Origin: Aquabacter sediminis | Lineage (GTDB): Bacteria > Pseudomonadota > Alphaproteobacteria > Rhizobiales > Xanthobacteraceae | Length of the DNA: 64,000 nt | Assembly (NCBI RefSeq): GCF_028863665.1 | Contig: NZ_JARBFX010000001.1 | Coordinates: forward strand, 1 to 64,000 | Reading direction: 5' to 3' | Shown here: in pieces, positions 35,639-45,805 of the stretch | How positions within the stretch are numbered: position 1 is the stretch's first letter | How the letters are laid out: the number at the start of each line of letters is the position of its first letter | Notes under the pieces: generated by a model | The model's input: the letters and a program-made list of their open reading frames with translations, nothing else | The model's database searches: none | Told to the model about the DNA's origin: nothing | Program-made: the position numbers and the translations under genes

Positions 35639-37210
35639 TCAGCTCGCCTTCACCCGCACCGGGCGCAGGAGGAAGGCGGGGAGGTGGGACATGTCAGCGG
35701 GCTCGCTGTCCTGCCGGTTTTCGCGGCGGGGGCGCTTGTTGCCTTCGGAGCGGTCGCGGGTCTCATTGCGATCGCGCACCTCGGCCCGGTCCCGGGGCTC
35801 GGAACGCTCGCGGGCCTCGGTGCGTTCACGCGGCTCGGTGCGGGGGCGGGAGGCTTCCCGCTCGTCCGCATCGCGGGCCGGACGTTCGCGGGTCCGCTCG
35901 CGGGCAGGTGCGGGCGAGGCCGCGACTTCCGCTTCCTCGCGGCGGGGCGGACGGGCCTCGTCCCGGGGCTTGTCGCGGCTGCTGCGCTTGGTGCGCTCGC
36001 TCCGTTCTCCCCGTTCCCCGTCCTTGCGACGGTCCTTGTCCCGGCCGCGCTTGTCGCCGCGACGCTCGCGGGGCGGCGCCTCGCCGAGGGGCTCGCCCTG
36101 CCAGGGGATGGGATTGCCGATCAGCTTCTCGATGGCCGCCAAAGACTTGGCGTCGTCGTGCGTGACGATGGCAATGGTGGTGCCGGTGCGGCCGGCGCGG
36201 CCGGTGCGGCCGATGCGGTGCACATAGTCTTCCGAATGGTGGGGCACGTCATAATTGAAGACGTGGCTCACCGCCGGAATGTCGAGGCCGCGGGCGGCGA
36301 CGTCGGAAGCCACCAGAAGCGTCGCCTCGCCGCTGCGGAACTGATCGAGAGCCTGGGTGCGGGCATGCTGGTCCATGTCGCCATGGAGGCAGACCACGTT
36401 GAAGCCGTGCTTCTGGAGCGAGCGGTGCACCACCGCCACGTCGCGCTTGCGATTGCAGAAGACGATGCCGTTCTGCAGCCCCTCCGCATTGCGGATGAGC
36501 TCGCGCAGCGTCTCGCGCTTCTCGTAATCCTCGCTGCCCGAGGCCACCAGGAGCTGGGTCACCGTGGTGGCGGTGGAGGCGGGCTTGGACACCTCCACCC
36601 GCACCGGGTTGGACAGGAATTGCGACACCAGGCGCTGGATTTCCGGCGGCATGGTGGCGGAGAAGAACAGCGTCTGCCGGGTGAAGGGCACCAGCTTACA
36701 GATGCGCTCGATGTCCGGGATGAAGCCCATGTCCAGCATGCGGTCGGCTTCGTCGATCACCAGGATCTCGATGCCGGAGAGCAGCAGGCGCCCCCGCTCC
36801 ACATGGTCCAGCAGGCGGCCGGGGGTGGCGATGAGCACGTCCACGCCCCGCAGCAGCTTGCTGTCCTGGTCACCGAACGAGACGCCGCCGATCAGCAGGG
36901 CCACGTTGAGCTTGTGGTTGGAACCGTAGCGGACGAAATTCTCCTCCACCTGCGCCGCGAGTTCGCGCGTCGGTTCGAGGATGAGGGTGCGCGGCATGCG
37001 GGCACGCGCACGTCCCTGCTCCAGCAGGGTGAGCATGGGCAGCGTGAAGGCGGCGGTCTTGCCGGTGCCGGTCTGCGCAAGGCCCAGGACGTCGCGGCGC
37101 GCGAGCACATGGGGGATCGCCTGCGCCTGGATGGGCGTCGGTTGCGTGTAGCCGGTTTCCTTTACGGCCGCGAGGACCTTTTCGCTCAGGCCGAGTTCGG
37201 TAAATGACAT
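35639..37210 (-). CDS. rhlE: DEAD-box RNA helicase, RhlE-like
   Basis: 523 residues. The first 370 form the helicase core: TQPTPIQAQAIP (Q motif), AQTGTGKTAAF, EPTRELAAQ, ATPGRLLDH, VIDEADRMLDMGF, FFSATMP, and the second RecA domain with VASDVAARGLDIP and HRIGRTGRAGR. The last 150 residues are highly charged, rich in Arg, Glu and Asp with repeated RERTE/RDR units, probably an RNA-binding disordered tail. RhlE-type proteins unwind short RNA duplexes in ribosome assembly and decay. ATG at 37210 opens the canonical MSFTELGLSE. Confidence 0.94.
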   Translation of the reverse strand: MSFTELGLSEKVLAAVKETGYTQPTPIQAQAIPHVLARRDVLGLAQTGTGKTAAFTLPMLTLLEQGRARARMPRTLILEPTRELAAQVEENFVRYGSNHKLNVALLIGGVSFGDQDSKLLRGVDVLIATPGRLLDHVERGRLLLSGIEILVIDEADRMLDMGFIPDIERICKLVPFTRQTLFFSATMPPEIQRLVSQFLSNPVRVEVSKPASTATTVTQLLVASGSEDYEKRETLRELIRNAEGLQNGIVFCNRKRDVAVVHRSLQKHGFNVVCLHGDMDQHARTQALDQFRSGEATLLVASDVAARGLDIPAVSHVFNYDVPHHSEDYVHRIGRTGRAGRTGTTIAIVTHDDAKSLAAIEKLIGNPIPWQGEPLGEAPPRERRGDKRGRDKDRRKDGERGERSERTKRSSRDKPRDEARPPRREEAEVAASPAPARERTRERPARDADEREASRPRTEPRERTEARERSEPRDRAEVRDRNETRDRSEGNKRPRRENRQDSEPADMSHLPAFLLRPVRVKAS

Positions 37211-37484
37211 TGCATCTTTATGATGCGGCGGCACGCCGGTAATCGCGCGTCCCGTGCCGTACGGGCTGGGCGAGGGGTCGTCGTTCGGCGCGCTTGGACT
37301 CGAAAAAGCTCGGACGACAGCTTGCAAAGTATGAATTTTGTGCGCTGTGTCAATGATTACCGCGCGCCGAGCCATGCGGTGGGCGCTGGCGCCGCCTCCC
37401 GGCCATGTGTCGAGCTGCCTTGACCCCTGGCGGCGGGCGTTGGAAACGGGAGCTCCTTCCCGCGCGATCCCCCGGCGCATCCCC

Positions 37485-38639
37485 ATGCCTTTCCTGCTGA
37501 TTCTCGGCCTTGCGGGCTTTTCCAGCGCGGTCTCCATGCGCGCCATGGATCCCATGCTGACGCTGGTGGCGGCTGATCTGCAGGTGAGCCTCCAGCGCGC
37601 TGCCCTCCTCGCCACGGCCTTCACCTTGCCTTATGCGGCGACGCAACTGGTGTTCGGTCCGGCAGGGGACGCCTTCGGGCGGGTGCGCCTCATCCGCATC
37701 ACGCTGGCCATGCTCACGCTGTCGCTGATGCTATGCGCGCTGGCGCCGTCCCATGAGGTGCTCCTGGTGGCCCGCATCGTGGCCGGAGGCTGGGCCGGTG
37801 GCGTGATCCCGGTGGCGCTCGCCACGGTGGGCGATCGGGTGAGCTATGCGGAACGGCCCATCGCACTGGGGCGCCTCCTGTCCGCCATCGTGCTGGGACA
37901 GCTGGCCGGCGCCGTGGTCTCAGGGATGATCGCCAGCGCCTTCGGCTGGCGCGCCGTGTTCTGGAGCTGCGCCACGGTCACCGGCACGGCGGCGCTGGGC
38001 GCAACGCTGTTCCTCAACGAGGCGAAGGCGCGGGAGACGCTCTCATTCGGCCGGGCCCTGAAGGGCTATCTGGTGGTGTTCTCCAATCCGCTGTCCATCC
38101 GCCTCTTTGCCGTGGCGGCCATCGAGGGCGGGCTGATCTTCGGCTGCTTTCCCTTTGTCGCCACCCATCTCGACAGCCATAACATCGGCCATGCGGTGGA
38201 GGCGGGCTTCGCCATCGGCGCCTTCGGGCTGGGCGGCGTGCTGTACACGCTGGTGGTGCGGGTGCTGGTGAACCGGCTGGGCCTGTCCGGCATGGCGGGG
38301 ACGGGCGCTGTGGTGGCGGGGCTGTGCCTCATGGGCGTGGTTCTGGTGCCCAACCTGCCGCTGGTGATCGCGGTCTTCCTGCTGCTGGGCTTCGGCTTCT
38401 ACATGCTGCACAACACCATCCAGATCATGGCGACCGAGCTGGTGCCCACGGCGCGCGGGGCGGGCGTTGCGCTTTATGCCACCTGCTTTTTCGCCGGCCA
38501 GGCCACGGGCGCCTTCATCGCCGCTCAGGTGATCGGCTTTCTGGGGTCCGTGGGGTTGTTCCTGGGGGCGGGCGTCGGCCTGATCCTGCTGGCCTGGCCC
38601 GCCTCCCGCCTGCCGCTGCGGGTGCGCACGACGCCTTGA
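37485..38639 (+). CDS. major facilitator superfamily transporter
   Basis: 384 residues with about twelve hydrophobic helices. The loop between helices 2 and 3 reads FGPAGDAFGRVRLIR, close to the MFS G-x-x-x-D-R/K-x-G-R-R/K signature. It is an inner-membrane carrier, perhaps an efflux pump of the arabinose/drug type, with unknown substrate. ATG at 37485 opens directly on helix 1; no strong ribosome-binding site is seen and a start further upstream is possible. It is divergent from the helicase gene. Confidence 0.82.
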   Translation: MPFLLILGLAGFSSAVSMRAMDPMLTLVAADLQVSLQRAALLATAFTLPYAATQLVFGPAGDAFGRVRLIRITLAMLTLSLMLCALAPSHEVLLVARIVAGGWAGGVIPVALATVGDRVSYAERPIALGRLLSAIVLGQLAGAVVSGMIASAFGWRAVFWSCATVTGTAALGATLFLNEAKARETLSFGRALKGYLVVFSNPLSIRLFAVAAIEGGLIFGCFPFVATHLDSHNIGHAVEAGFAIGAFGLGGVLYTLVVRVLVNRLGLSGMAGTGAVVAGLCLMGVVLVPNLPLVIAVFLLLGFGFYMLHNTIQIMATELVPTARGAGVALYATCFFAGQATGAFIAAQVIGFLGSVGLFLGAGVGLILLAWPASRLPLRVRTTP

Positions 38640-38657
38640 GGGCGTGCGTCCGCCCGG

Positions 38658-40697
38658 TCAGATGTCCAGAATCTCTTCGCCGGCGAAGGCGGCATGCTCG
38701 GAGATGAAGGCGAACCGCGCCTCCGGCTTGTTGCCCATCAGGCGCTCCACCAGGTCGGCGGTGGCGGCGGCGGCGGCTTCCTCGATATTCACCTGGAGCA
38801 GCGTGCGGGTGCGCGGGTCCATGGTGGTCTCCTTCAACTGCGCCGGCATCATCTCGCCGAGGCCTTTGAAGCGGCCGATCTCCACCTTGCCGCGGCTGGA
38901 GAATTCCTTCTTGAGCAACTGATCCTTGTGCGCGTCGTCACGTGCATAGAGCGTCTTGGCGCCCTGCGTGATGCGGTAGAGCGGCGGCACCGCCAGGAAG
39001 AGATGGCCCTGCTCGATGAGCTTGGGGATCTGGCGGAAGAAGAAGGTCACCAGGAGCGACGCGATGTGGGCGCCGTCCACGTCCGCGTCGGTCATGATGA
39101 TGACCTTCTCGTAGCGCAGGTCCGCCTCGCGATAATGGGAGAGCGTGGCGCAGCCGAGCGCCTGGAGCAGGTCCGCCAATTGCTGGTTCTGGGCGAGCTT
39201 GTCGCGCCCGGCGCTTGCCACGTTCAGGATCTTGCCGCGCAAGGGCAACACCGCCTGGGTGCGGCGGTCGCGGGCCTGCTTGGCGGAACCGCCGGCCGAG
39301 TCACCCTCCACAATGAAGAGCTCGGAGCCGGCCGCCTCGGTGTTGGAGCAATCCGCCAGCTTGCCCGGCAGGCGCAGCTTGCGCACGGCGGTCTTGCGGG
39401 AGATTTCCTTTTCCTGCTTGCGCCGCAGCCGCTCCTCGGCACGATCGATCACATGGTCGAGGAGGCGGGTGGCCTGGACCGGATTGGCGGCGAGCCAATG
39501 ATCGAAGGGGTCGCGGATCGCCTGCTCGACGATGCGTGCGGCCTCCGCCGTGGCGAGGCGGTCCTTGGTCTGGCCCTGGAATTCCGGCTCGCGGACGAAG
39601 ACCGACAGCATGGCGGCGCAGCCGGTGGTGACGTCGTCGCCGATCAGGATGGCGGCGCGCTTGCCCTGGCCGGTGCGCTCGGCATGGTCCTTCAGGCCCT
39701 TCAGCAGCACCAGCTTGAGGCCATTCTCGTGGGTGCCGCCATCCGGGGTGGGAATGGTGTTGCAGTAGGAGGAGATGCCGCCGTCGGCATCGGCCACCCA
39801 CGCCACCGCCCATTCCACCGCCCCATGGCCGCCGGTCTTCTGGGTGCGGCCGGAGAAGATGTCCGAATGGACCAGCGTCTGGCCTTCAAGGTCCGCCGCC
39901 AGATAGTCCCGAAGGCCGCCCGGGAAGCGGAAGCTGGTCTTTTCCGGCACGCCGGTCACGCCCACCAGGAGCGCGGCATCGCAGGACCAGCGGATTTCCA
40001 CGCCGCCGAAGAGATAGGCCTTGGAGCGGGCCATGCGGAACACGCGGGCCGGCTCGAAGGTGGCGCCGGCGCCGAAAATCTCCGGGTCCGGATGGAATTT
40101 CACCCGTGTGCCGCGCCGGTTGGGCGCGCGGCCCACTTCCTTCAGCGGGCCTTGCGGCAGGCCGCGCGAAAAGGTCTGGCGATAGAGCACCTGGTTGCGC
40201 GCCACCTCCACTTCCAGGAGGTCGGAGAGGGCGTTCACCACGGAGACGCCCACGCCGTGGAGGCCACCGGAGGTCTCATAGACCTTGCTGTCGAATTTTC
40301 CGCCCGCATGGAGCGTGGTCATGATGACTTCGACGGTGGACTTCTTAGGGAACTTGGGATGCGGCTCCACGGGAATGCCGCGGCCATTGTCGGAGACCGT
40401 CAGCGTGCCGTCGGCGGAAAGCTGCACCTCGATGAAGGTGGCATGGCCGGCGACCGCTTCGTCCATGCAATTGTCGATGACCTCGGCGAAGAGGTGGTGC
40501 AGCGCCTTGGCATCGGTGCCGCCGATATACATGCCGGGCCGGCGCCGGACCGGCTCCAGGCCTTCCAGCACCTCGATATGGGCGGCGGTGTAATCGCTCG
40601 CCATGGCCAGGACCACGGTGGTCTTGGCGCGGCCGGAAGCGGGCGCCTTGGCGGCGCCGGCGGGACGGGAGGCGAAGAGATCGTCGCTATCGGACAT
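38658..40697 (-). CDS. parE: DNA topoisomerase IV subunit B
   Basis: 679-residue ATPase subunit that, with ParC, unlinks daughter chromosomes. The GHKL domain has EVIDNCMDEAVAGH, SDNGRGIPVEPHP and GGLHGVGVSVVNALS; the TOPRIM region has ELFIVEGDSAGGSAKQARDR and IIMTDADVDGAHI; the end has GRFKGLGEMMP. ATG at 40697 (MSDSDDLFA) is used; an upstream extension of 52 residues is probably untranslated. The length and the EPVRRRPGMYIGGTD block fit ParE rather than GyrB. Confidence 0.94.
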   Translation of the reverse strand: MSDSDDLFASRPAGAAKAPASGRAKTTVVLAMASDYTAAHIEVLEGLEPVRRRPGMYIGGTDAKALHHLFAEVIDNCMDEAVAGHATFIEVQLSADGTLTVSDNGRGIPVEPHPKFPKKSTVEVIMTTLHAGGKFDSKVYETSGGLHGVGVSVVNALSDLLEVEVARNQVLYRQTFSRGLPQGPLKEVGRAPNRRGTRVKFHPDPEIFGAGATFEPARVFRMARSKAYLFGGVEIRWSCDAALLVGVTGVPEKTSFRFPGGLRDYLAADLEGQTLVHSDIFSGRTQKTGGHGAVEWAVAWVADADGGISSYCNTIPTPDGGTHENGLKLVLLKGLKDHAERTGQGKRAAILIGDDVTTGCAAMLSVFVREPEFQGQTKDRLATAEAARIVEQAIRDPFDHWLAANPVQATRLLDHVIDRAEERLRRKQEKEISRKTAVRKLRLPGKLADCSNTEAAGSELFIVEGDSAGGSAKQARDRRTQAVLPLRGKILNVASAGRDKLAQNQQLADLLQALGCATLSHYREADLRYEKVIIMTDADVDGAHIASLLVTFFFRQIPKLIEQGHLFLAVPPLYRITQGAKTLYARDDAHKDQLLKKEFSSRGKVEIGRFKGLGEMMPAQLKETTMDPRTRTLLQVNIEEAAAAATADLVERLMGNKPEARFAFISEHAAFAGEEILDI

Positions 40698-40931
40698 GGC
40701 ACTCTTTAGGTCAGGCGAATCGCCGCGTCCATCATGAACGAGACGCGGGCAAGGGGGAACAGACCGGAAACGGACCAGCTGTCGTCTCCTGTCTTTCGCC
40801 CGTAACGGCTTCGGTGTACAGACCTTCCCCGCATTGCTGCCGACGCGCCTCACGCGCCGCGCCGATCAGGGATGCGGTGCCGGGAAGGGAAGCCCTTCCC
40901 GCAGCACACCTTTTCTCGACGGGAGAAGATC

Positions 40932-41987
40932 ATGTCGGACGCTGGCAAGGCAAGGATCGCAGTACTGGGCGCCTCGGGCTATACGGGCTCCGAGCTGGTC
41001 CGACTGCTGCTGCGCCATCCCCGCGTCGAGATCGTCGCCTTGACGGCGGATCGGAAGGCAGGGCAGTCCATGGCCGATGTCTTCCCGCAATTTGCGCCCT
41101 TCGCCTTGCCCAAGCTCATCACCATCGACGAGGTGGATTTCACCGCCGTCGACCTCGTCTTCTGCGCGCTGCCGCATGCGACCACGCAGGAAGTCATCAA
41201 GAAGGTGTTCGACAAGGCCCCGGCCGTGAAGGTGGTGGACCTGTCCGCCGATTTCCGGCTCCAGGACCCCGGCATGTACGAGAAGTGGTATGGCCACCCC
41301 CATTCCGCCCTCGATCTCCAGAAGGAGGCGGTGTTCGGCCTCGTTGAGATCTATCGCGACGAGATCCGCAAGGCGCGGCTGGTGGCCAATCCCGGTTGCC
41401 ACACCACCACGGCCATCCTGCCGGCGGTGCCTCTGCTGGAGGCCTCCGCCATCGATCCCGACACCATCGTGATCGACAGCAAGACCGGCATGTCCGGCGC
41501 CGGCCGCGCGGCCAAGGAGAACATGCTGTTCTCGGAGGTCTCGGAAGGCATCCATGCCTATTCGGTGGGTGCGCACCGGCACATGGGCGAACTGGACCAG
41601 GAATATTCCAAGGCCGCCGGCCGGTCCGTGGCGCCCATGTTCGTACCGCATCTGGTGCCCATGAACCGGGGCATCTATGCCACGCTCTATGTGCGCACCA
41701 CCGGCGCCAAGCCCGCCGACCTGCACGCTTTGCTGGCCGACTATTACAAGGGCGAGCCCTTCGTGCACGTCCTGCCGTTTGGCCAGGTTCCGCAGTCGCG
41801 CCATGTGCGCGGGTCCAACATGGCCTTTATCGGCGTGGTGGCGGATCGCGCCAATGGCCGGGCCGTGGTGCTCTCCACCACCGACAATCTGGTGAAGGGC
41901 GCCTCCGGCCAGGCGGTGCAGAATATGAACCTGGTGCTGGGCTATCCCGAGACGCTGGGCCTGGAACAGATCGCCCTGATGCCATGA
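40932..41987 (+). CDS. argC: N-acetyl-gamma-glutamyl-phosphate reductase
   Basis: ArgC reduces N-acetylglutamyl phosphate to the semialdehyde in arginine synthesis. 351 residues, the long type: NADPH-binding LGASGYTGSELVRLLLRHP, catalytic Cys156 in ANPGCHTT, and GAHRHMGELDQEY with the active-site His. ATG at 40932 follows GGGAGAAG. It is divergent from parE across 234 bases. Confidence 0.96.
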   Translation: MSDAGKARIAVLGASGYTGSELVRLLLRHPRVEIVALTADRKAGQSMADVFPQFAPFALPKLITIDEVDFTAVDLVFCALPHATTQEVIKKVFDKAPAVKVVDLSADFRLQDPGMYEKWYGHPHSALDLQKEAVFGLVEIYRDEIRKARLVANPGCHTTTAILPAVPLLEASAIDPDTIVIDSKTGMSGAGRAAKENMLFSEVSEGIHAYSVGAHRHMGELDQEYSKAAGRSVAPMFVPHLVPMNRGIYATLYVRTTGAKPADLHALLADYYKGEPFVHVLPFGQVPQSRHVRGSNMAFIGVVADRANGRAVVLSTTDNLVKGASGQAVQNMNLVLGYPETLGLEQIALMP

Positions 41988-42024
41988 GCGGGCGGGGCGG
42001 GTCGCTTGGCTCGCCCCCGTCCGG

Positions 42025-43266
42025 TCATTTCGCCACGAAGGGGCAGCCGCCGGCATCGAGCGGGCGGATCACATCATCCGCCTTCAGGCGGGTGCTGATC
42101 TTGTAGAAATCCCAGGGGCCCTTGGACTGGGCCGGGCTCTTCACTTCGGCCAGGAACAGGTCGTTCATGAGCCGCCCGTCCGCCCGCACCCGCGCACCCT
42201 CCGCGAAGAAGTCGTCCACCGGCTGGGCCCGGATCTTCTCCGCCACGGCCTTGCCTTCGTCGGTGCCTGCCGCCGCCACCGCCTTCAGATAGGCCAGCGT
42301 CGCCGAATACATGCCGGCCTGGACCTGGGACGGCATGCGCCCGCCGCTGCGTTCGCCAAACCGCTTGGCAAAGGCGCGGGTGGCGTCGGTGCGGTCCCAA
42401 TAGAAGGTGGTAACGAACTTCAGGCCCTGCGCGGCCTCCAGGCCCAGGGCCTGGATGGTCTGCAGGTAGATCACCGTGCCCACCAATGATTGCCCGCTTT
42501 TGTCGAGCCCGAACTCCCGCGCCTGCTTGATGGCGTTGGCGGTGTCGTCGCCGGTATTGAGCAAGGCGATGTTGCGCGCGCCGGAGGCCTGGGCCTGGAG
42601 CAGATAGGACGAGAAGTCGGGGGCGCCGACCGGATGCTTCACCGCGCCAAGGATGCGCCCGCCACTGGCCTGGATGACCGGCCCCAGCTGCGCCTCCATG
42701 GCCTTGGCGAAGGCCGTGTCGGAGGCGATGAAGAACCAGCTTCCCGTCGGTCCCCCCGACAGGGCAAGGCCCATGCCGCGGGCGAAGGAATAGGTGTCGT
42801 AGACCCACAGGAAGCCGGTGGGCGAGCAGTCCGCCCCATAGAGGCGGTCGGTGCCCCCGCCCACATGCAGGATCACCTTGCCCCGCTCCCGGCCCAGCCC
42901 CTGCACGGCAAGCGCGATGGTGGAGGAGGTCAGGTCGGTGATGACGTCGACGCCCTTGGCGTCGAACCATTCCCGCGCCGTGGTCACGGCAATGTCGGGC
43001 GAATTGCGGTGGTCGGCGACCACCACCTCGATGGGGACACCGTTGACGGTGCCGCCGAAATCCTCCACCGCCATGCGCGCGGCGATCACCGAGCCGGGCC
43101 CTGAATAGCCCGACAGGGGGCCGGACTGGTCGTTCAGGACGCCGATGCGGACCACATTGTCCGACATCTGCGCCCCGGCGGACGTGAGTGTCAGGCCGGC
43201 CAGCGCGCCGGCCGCAACGATGCCTTTCAGCGCGGCGGCCAGGCCGCGCCTCCACGTGACGTTCAT
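42025..43266 (-). CDS. ABC transporter substrate-binding protein (branched-chain amino acid type)
   Basis: 413 residues with a signal peptide (LKGIVAAGALAGLTLTSAGAQ). The mature part is a type I periplasmic binding protein of the LivJ class (VVRIGVLNDQSGPLSGYSGPGS, AVEDFGGTVNGVPIEVV). No permease or ATPase genes are in the window, so the binding protein is an orphan here. Its neighbours, an acyl-CoA ligase and an SDR under a likely PadR regulator, suggest an aromatic or organic acid as ligand; this is inference. GGGAGGAC precedes the ATG. Confidence 0.88.
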   Translation of the reverse strand: MNVTWRRGLAAALKGIVAAGALAGLTLTSAGAQMSDNVVRIGVLNDQSGPLSGYSGPGSVIAARMAVEDFGGTVNGVPIEVVVADHRNSPDIAVTTAREWFDAKGVDVITDLTSSTIALAVQGLGRERGKVILHVGGGTDRLYGADCSPTGFLWVYDTYSFARGMGLALSGGPTGSWFFIASDTAFAKAMEAQLGPVIQASGGRILGAVKHPVGAPDFSSYLLQAQASGARNIALLNTGDDTANAIKQAREFGLDKSGQSLVGTVIYLQTIQALGLEAAQGLKFVTTFYWDRTDATRAFAKRFGERSGGRMPSQVQAGMYSATLAYLKAVAAAGTDEGKAVAEKIRAQPVDDFFAEGARVRADGRLMNDLFLAEVKSPAQSKGPWDFYKISTRLKADDVIRPLDAGGCPFVAK

Positions 43267-43325
43267 ATTGTCCTCCCGGTGGGGTTTTTTGGTTCTTGGC
43301 GTCGAAAGAGGGGAGAGGGGCGCGC

Positions 43326-44144
43326 TCAGGCCACGAACAGATCCTTGGTGAGCGCCTCGCCGGGCACCACCGCATAGGGGCTGAAGTCCCTCACCCCCTC
43401 GTCCGCAAGCGCGTCTTCATCGAGGAAAAAGCGGCCCGTCGCGATGCGAGCGTCGCGGGTCAGGATGGCATGGGCGGCGTCCGCCATGATGTCCGGCGTC
43501 CGGCACCCGCCGCCGGAGACGCCGATCATCTTCGTGGCGGCGGTGTCGATCATGGTGGCGGGCCACAAGGCGTTGACCGCAATGCCCGCCGCCCGGAACT
43601 CTTCCGCCATGCCCAGCACGCACATGCTCATGCCATACTTGGACATGGTGTAGGCGCAATGGTCCGCGAACCAGGCCGGGATAAGGTTGAGCGGCGGGGA
43701 GAGCACCAGGACGTGGGGGTTGCGCGCCCGGCTGAGATAGGGGTGGCAGGCCTGCGTGGTGGCGAAGGTGCCGCGCACATTGACCTGATGCATCAGGTCG
43801 AAGCGCTTCATGGGCGTATCAGGGGTGCGGGCCAGATAGAGGGCGCTGGCATTGTTGACGAGAATGTCGATGCTGCCGAAATGATCCGCGGTCCGCTTCA
43901 CGGCGCTGGCGATCTCCTCCTCGTTGCGCACATCCATCTCCAACGGCAAGGCCCGGCCGCCGGCCGCTTCGATCTCCTCGGCCACCGTGAAAATCGTGCC
44001 GGGAAGGGTGGGGTGGGGATCGGCGGTCTTGGAGGCGATGGCCACGTTGGCGCCGTCGCGGGCGGCCCGCAGGGCGATGGCCCGGCCGATGCCGCGGCTT
44101 CCGCCAGTGATGAACAGGGTTTGTCCCTTGAGCGATCTCGTCAC
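43326..44144 (-). CDS. SDR-family oxidoreductase (HSDL2-like)
   Basis: 272 residues: TGGSRGIGRAIAL, an unusually placed AIASKTADPHPTLPG after the second strand, NNASALYL and YTMSKYGMSM as the Tyr/Lys pair. The SKTxxPHPxLPGTI segment is characteristic of the HSDL2-like branch of SDRs, often next to acyl-CoA enzymes. GTG start at 44144, overlapping the ligase stop (GTGA), so the two are translationally coupled. The active-site serine region reads VLSPPLNL, with Pro-Pro after the Ser position. Confidence 0.85.
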   Translation of the reverse strand: MTRSLKGQTLFITGGSRGIGRAIALRAARDGANVAIASKTADPHPTLPGTIFTVAEEIEAAGGRALPLEMDVRNEEEIASAVKRTADHFGSIDILVNNASALYLARTPDTPMKRFDLMHQVNVRGTFATTQACHPYLSRARNPHVLVLSPPLNLIPAWFADHCAYTMSKYGMSMCVLGMAEEFRAAGIAVNALWPATMIDTAATKMIGVSGGGCRTPDIMADAAHAILTRDARIATGRFFLDEDALADEGVRDFSPYAVVPGEALTKDLFVA

Positions 44145-45760
44145 TGAACCGTTTCCTTTTCCCTTAGCACTTGCTCGCGCAGCGCAAATTTCTGGATCTT
44201 TCCCGATGCGGTCTGGGGAAAGGCCGTCACCACCCGCCAGATGCGGGGCACCTTGAAAGGCGCGAGATGCGCGCGGCAGAAGGTGGCCAGTTCGTCCGTG
44301 CCGACCGGCACCCCCGCGCGAGGCTGGATGAAGGCGGCCACCTGCTCGCCCCACTCGGCGTCCGGCACCCCCACCACGCTCACATTGGCGATGCCGGGAT
44401 GGGTGAAGAGCACATCCTCGATCTCGCGGGGATAGATGTTCTCGCCGCCGCGAATGATCATGTCCTTCAGCCGCCCCTGGATGCGGCAGTAGCCTTGCGC
44501 ATCGAGGCTGCCGAGATCGCCCGTATGCAGCCAGCCTTCGGCATCCAGCGCATGAGCGGTGGCGCCGGGATTGTCGAAATAGCCGGCCATCACCCCGCAG
44601 CCCCGGGCACAGATCTCGCCCACCACGCCGAGCGGCACGGTCTCACCGGAGAGGGGATCGATCACTTTCAGCTCGGTCTGGGGGAGGGGGCGACCGACGG
44701 TTTCGATCCAGTCGGGATTGGGGTCGTCCGGCACGGTGTGGGTGATGTAGGGCGAGGCCTCGGTCTGGCCGAAGCCGATGGTGACCTTGAGGCCCACCTC
44801 CTCCGCCGCCCGGCGCGCCAGTTCCGGCGGCACGGGTGCCCCGCCCAGCGCGGAGAGACGCCAGGAGGTCAGGTCGCGGGTGCGGGCGTCGGGATGGTCC
44901 AGCAGGCGGATGAGCATGGTGGGCACGGACAGCATCACCGTGCCCCGCTCCGCCTCGAAAAGGGCCAGCAGGAGGGCGGGGTCGAAGGCGGGCGGCAGGA
45001 CGTGAACCCCACCGGTCTGGAGCGCGCCAAGGGTCACGAGCCCGCACCCGGCGGTGTGGAACATGGGCATGGGATTGACCCATACGTCCTCCGGTCCGGC
45101 CCCGATGGCGCGCGCGAACAGGCGGCCATTATTGGCAAGCCCCCGGTGGGTGAGGCAGGCCCCCTTTGGAAAGCCCGTGGTGCCTGACGTGTACTGGATC
45201 TGCGCGATATCAAGGGGCGCCACATCCGGCAGGACCGTGTCTCGCACGCCCGAGGCGAGGAAGGCGGACCAGCCGTCGAGGGCGATCACCTCCCGCAGAT
45301 GGGGCAGGCCCGAGCGCGCCTCCGCCACCACGGCCAGGAGATCGCGGCCCCGATATTCGGGCTGGACCACCACGCCGCTGGCGCGGGACTGGCCGAGCAC
45401 ATAGGCCACTTCCTGGGCCAGGAAGGCGGGATTGACGGTCACAAGGGTCAAGCCGGCGAGCGCTGCGCCCATTTCCAGCAGGACCCATTCGGGGCTGTTT
45501 GCGGCAAAGACCGCCACATGCTCGCCCGGCTGAAAGCGCCCCAGGAGCGCACGCGCCACCTGTTCGGCATCGGCCAGAAGCTGGCTGTAGGTCCAGCGGC
45601 GGCGAGGTCCCTCCACGCCTTCCACCAAGGCGGTGCGATTGCCGTGGCGGGCGGCCGCCGCACGCAGCGCATCGCCGATGCTGCGCTCCAGCACCGGGAC
45701 GCTGCAATCTGCCGGCCGGTAGGACAGCGCCGTTTCGGGCGTGCGATTTCCGCCGCTCAT
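44141..45760 (-). CDS. AMP-dependent acyl-CoA synthetase/ligase
   Basis: 539 residues of the ANL superfamily, activating a carboxylate to its CoA thioester via an acyl-adenylate. Motifs: QYTSGTTGFPKGACLTH (P-loop), IGFGQTEASPYI, GWLHTGDLG, GRLKDMIIRGGENIYPREIE and the C-terminal Lys in TASGKIQKF. Medium/long-chain or aryl acids are plausible substrates. ATG at 45760 follows GGGGAGGG. It leads a three-gene unit and is divergent from padR. Confidence 0.92.
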   Translation of the reverse strand: MSGGNRTPETALSYRPADCSVPVLERSIGDALRAAAARHGNRTALVEGVEGPRRRWTYSQLLADAEQVARALLGRFQPGEHVAVFAANSPEWVLLEMGAALAGLTLVTVNPAFLAQEVAYVLGQSRASGVVVQPEYRGRDLLAVVAEARSGLPHLREVIALDGWSAFLASGVRDTVLPDVAPLDIAQIQYTSGTTGFPKGACLTHRGLANNGRLFARAIGAGPEDVWVNPMPMFHTAGCGLVTLGALQTGGVHVLPPAFDPALLLALFEAERGTVMLSVPTMLIRLLDHPDARTRDLTSWRLSALGGAPVPPELARRAAEEVGLKVTIGFGQTEASPYITHTVPDDPNPDWIETVGRPLPQTELKVIDPLSGETVPLGVVGEICARGCGVMAGYFDNPGATAHALDAEGWLHTGDLGSLDAQGYCRIQGRLKDMIIRGGENIYPREIEDVLFTHPGIANVSVVGVPDAEWGEQVAAFIQPRAGVPVGTDELATFCRAHLAPFKVPRIWRVVTAFPQTASGKIQKFALREQVLREKETVQ

Positions 45761-45805
45761 GTCATACCCTCCCCATCGCCATCCTCTCTGGATGGTCTCG
45801 TTTCT

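Noticed and set aside
38694..40709. 671-codon plus-strand open frame opposite parE
   Set aside because: Same antisense effect; parE on the minus strand has full topoisomerase motifs.
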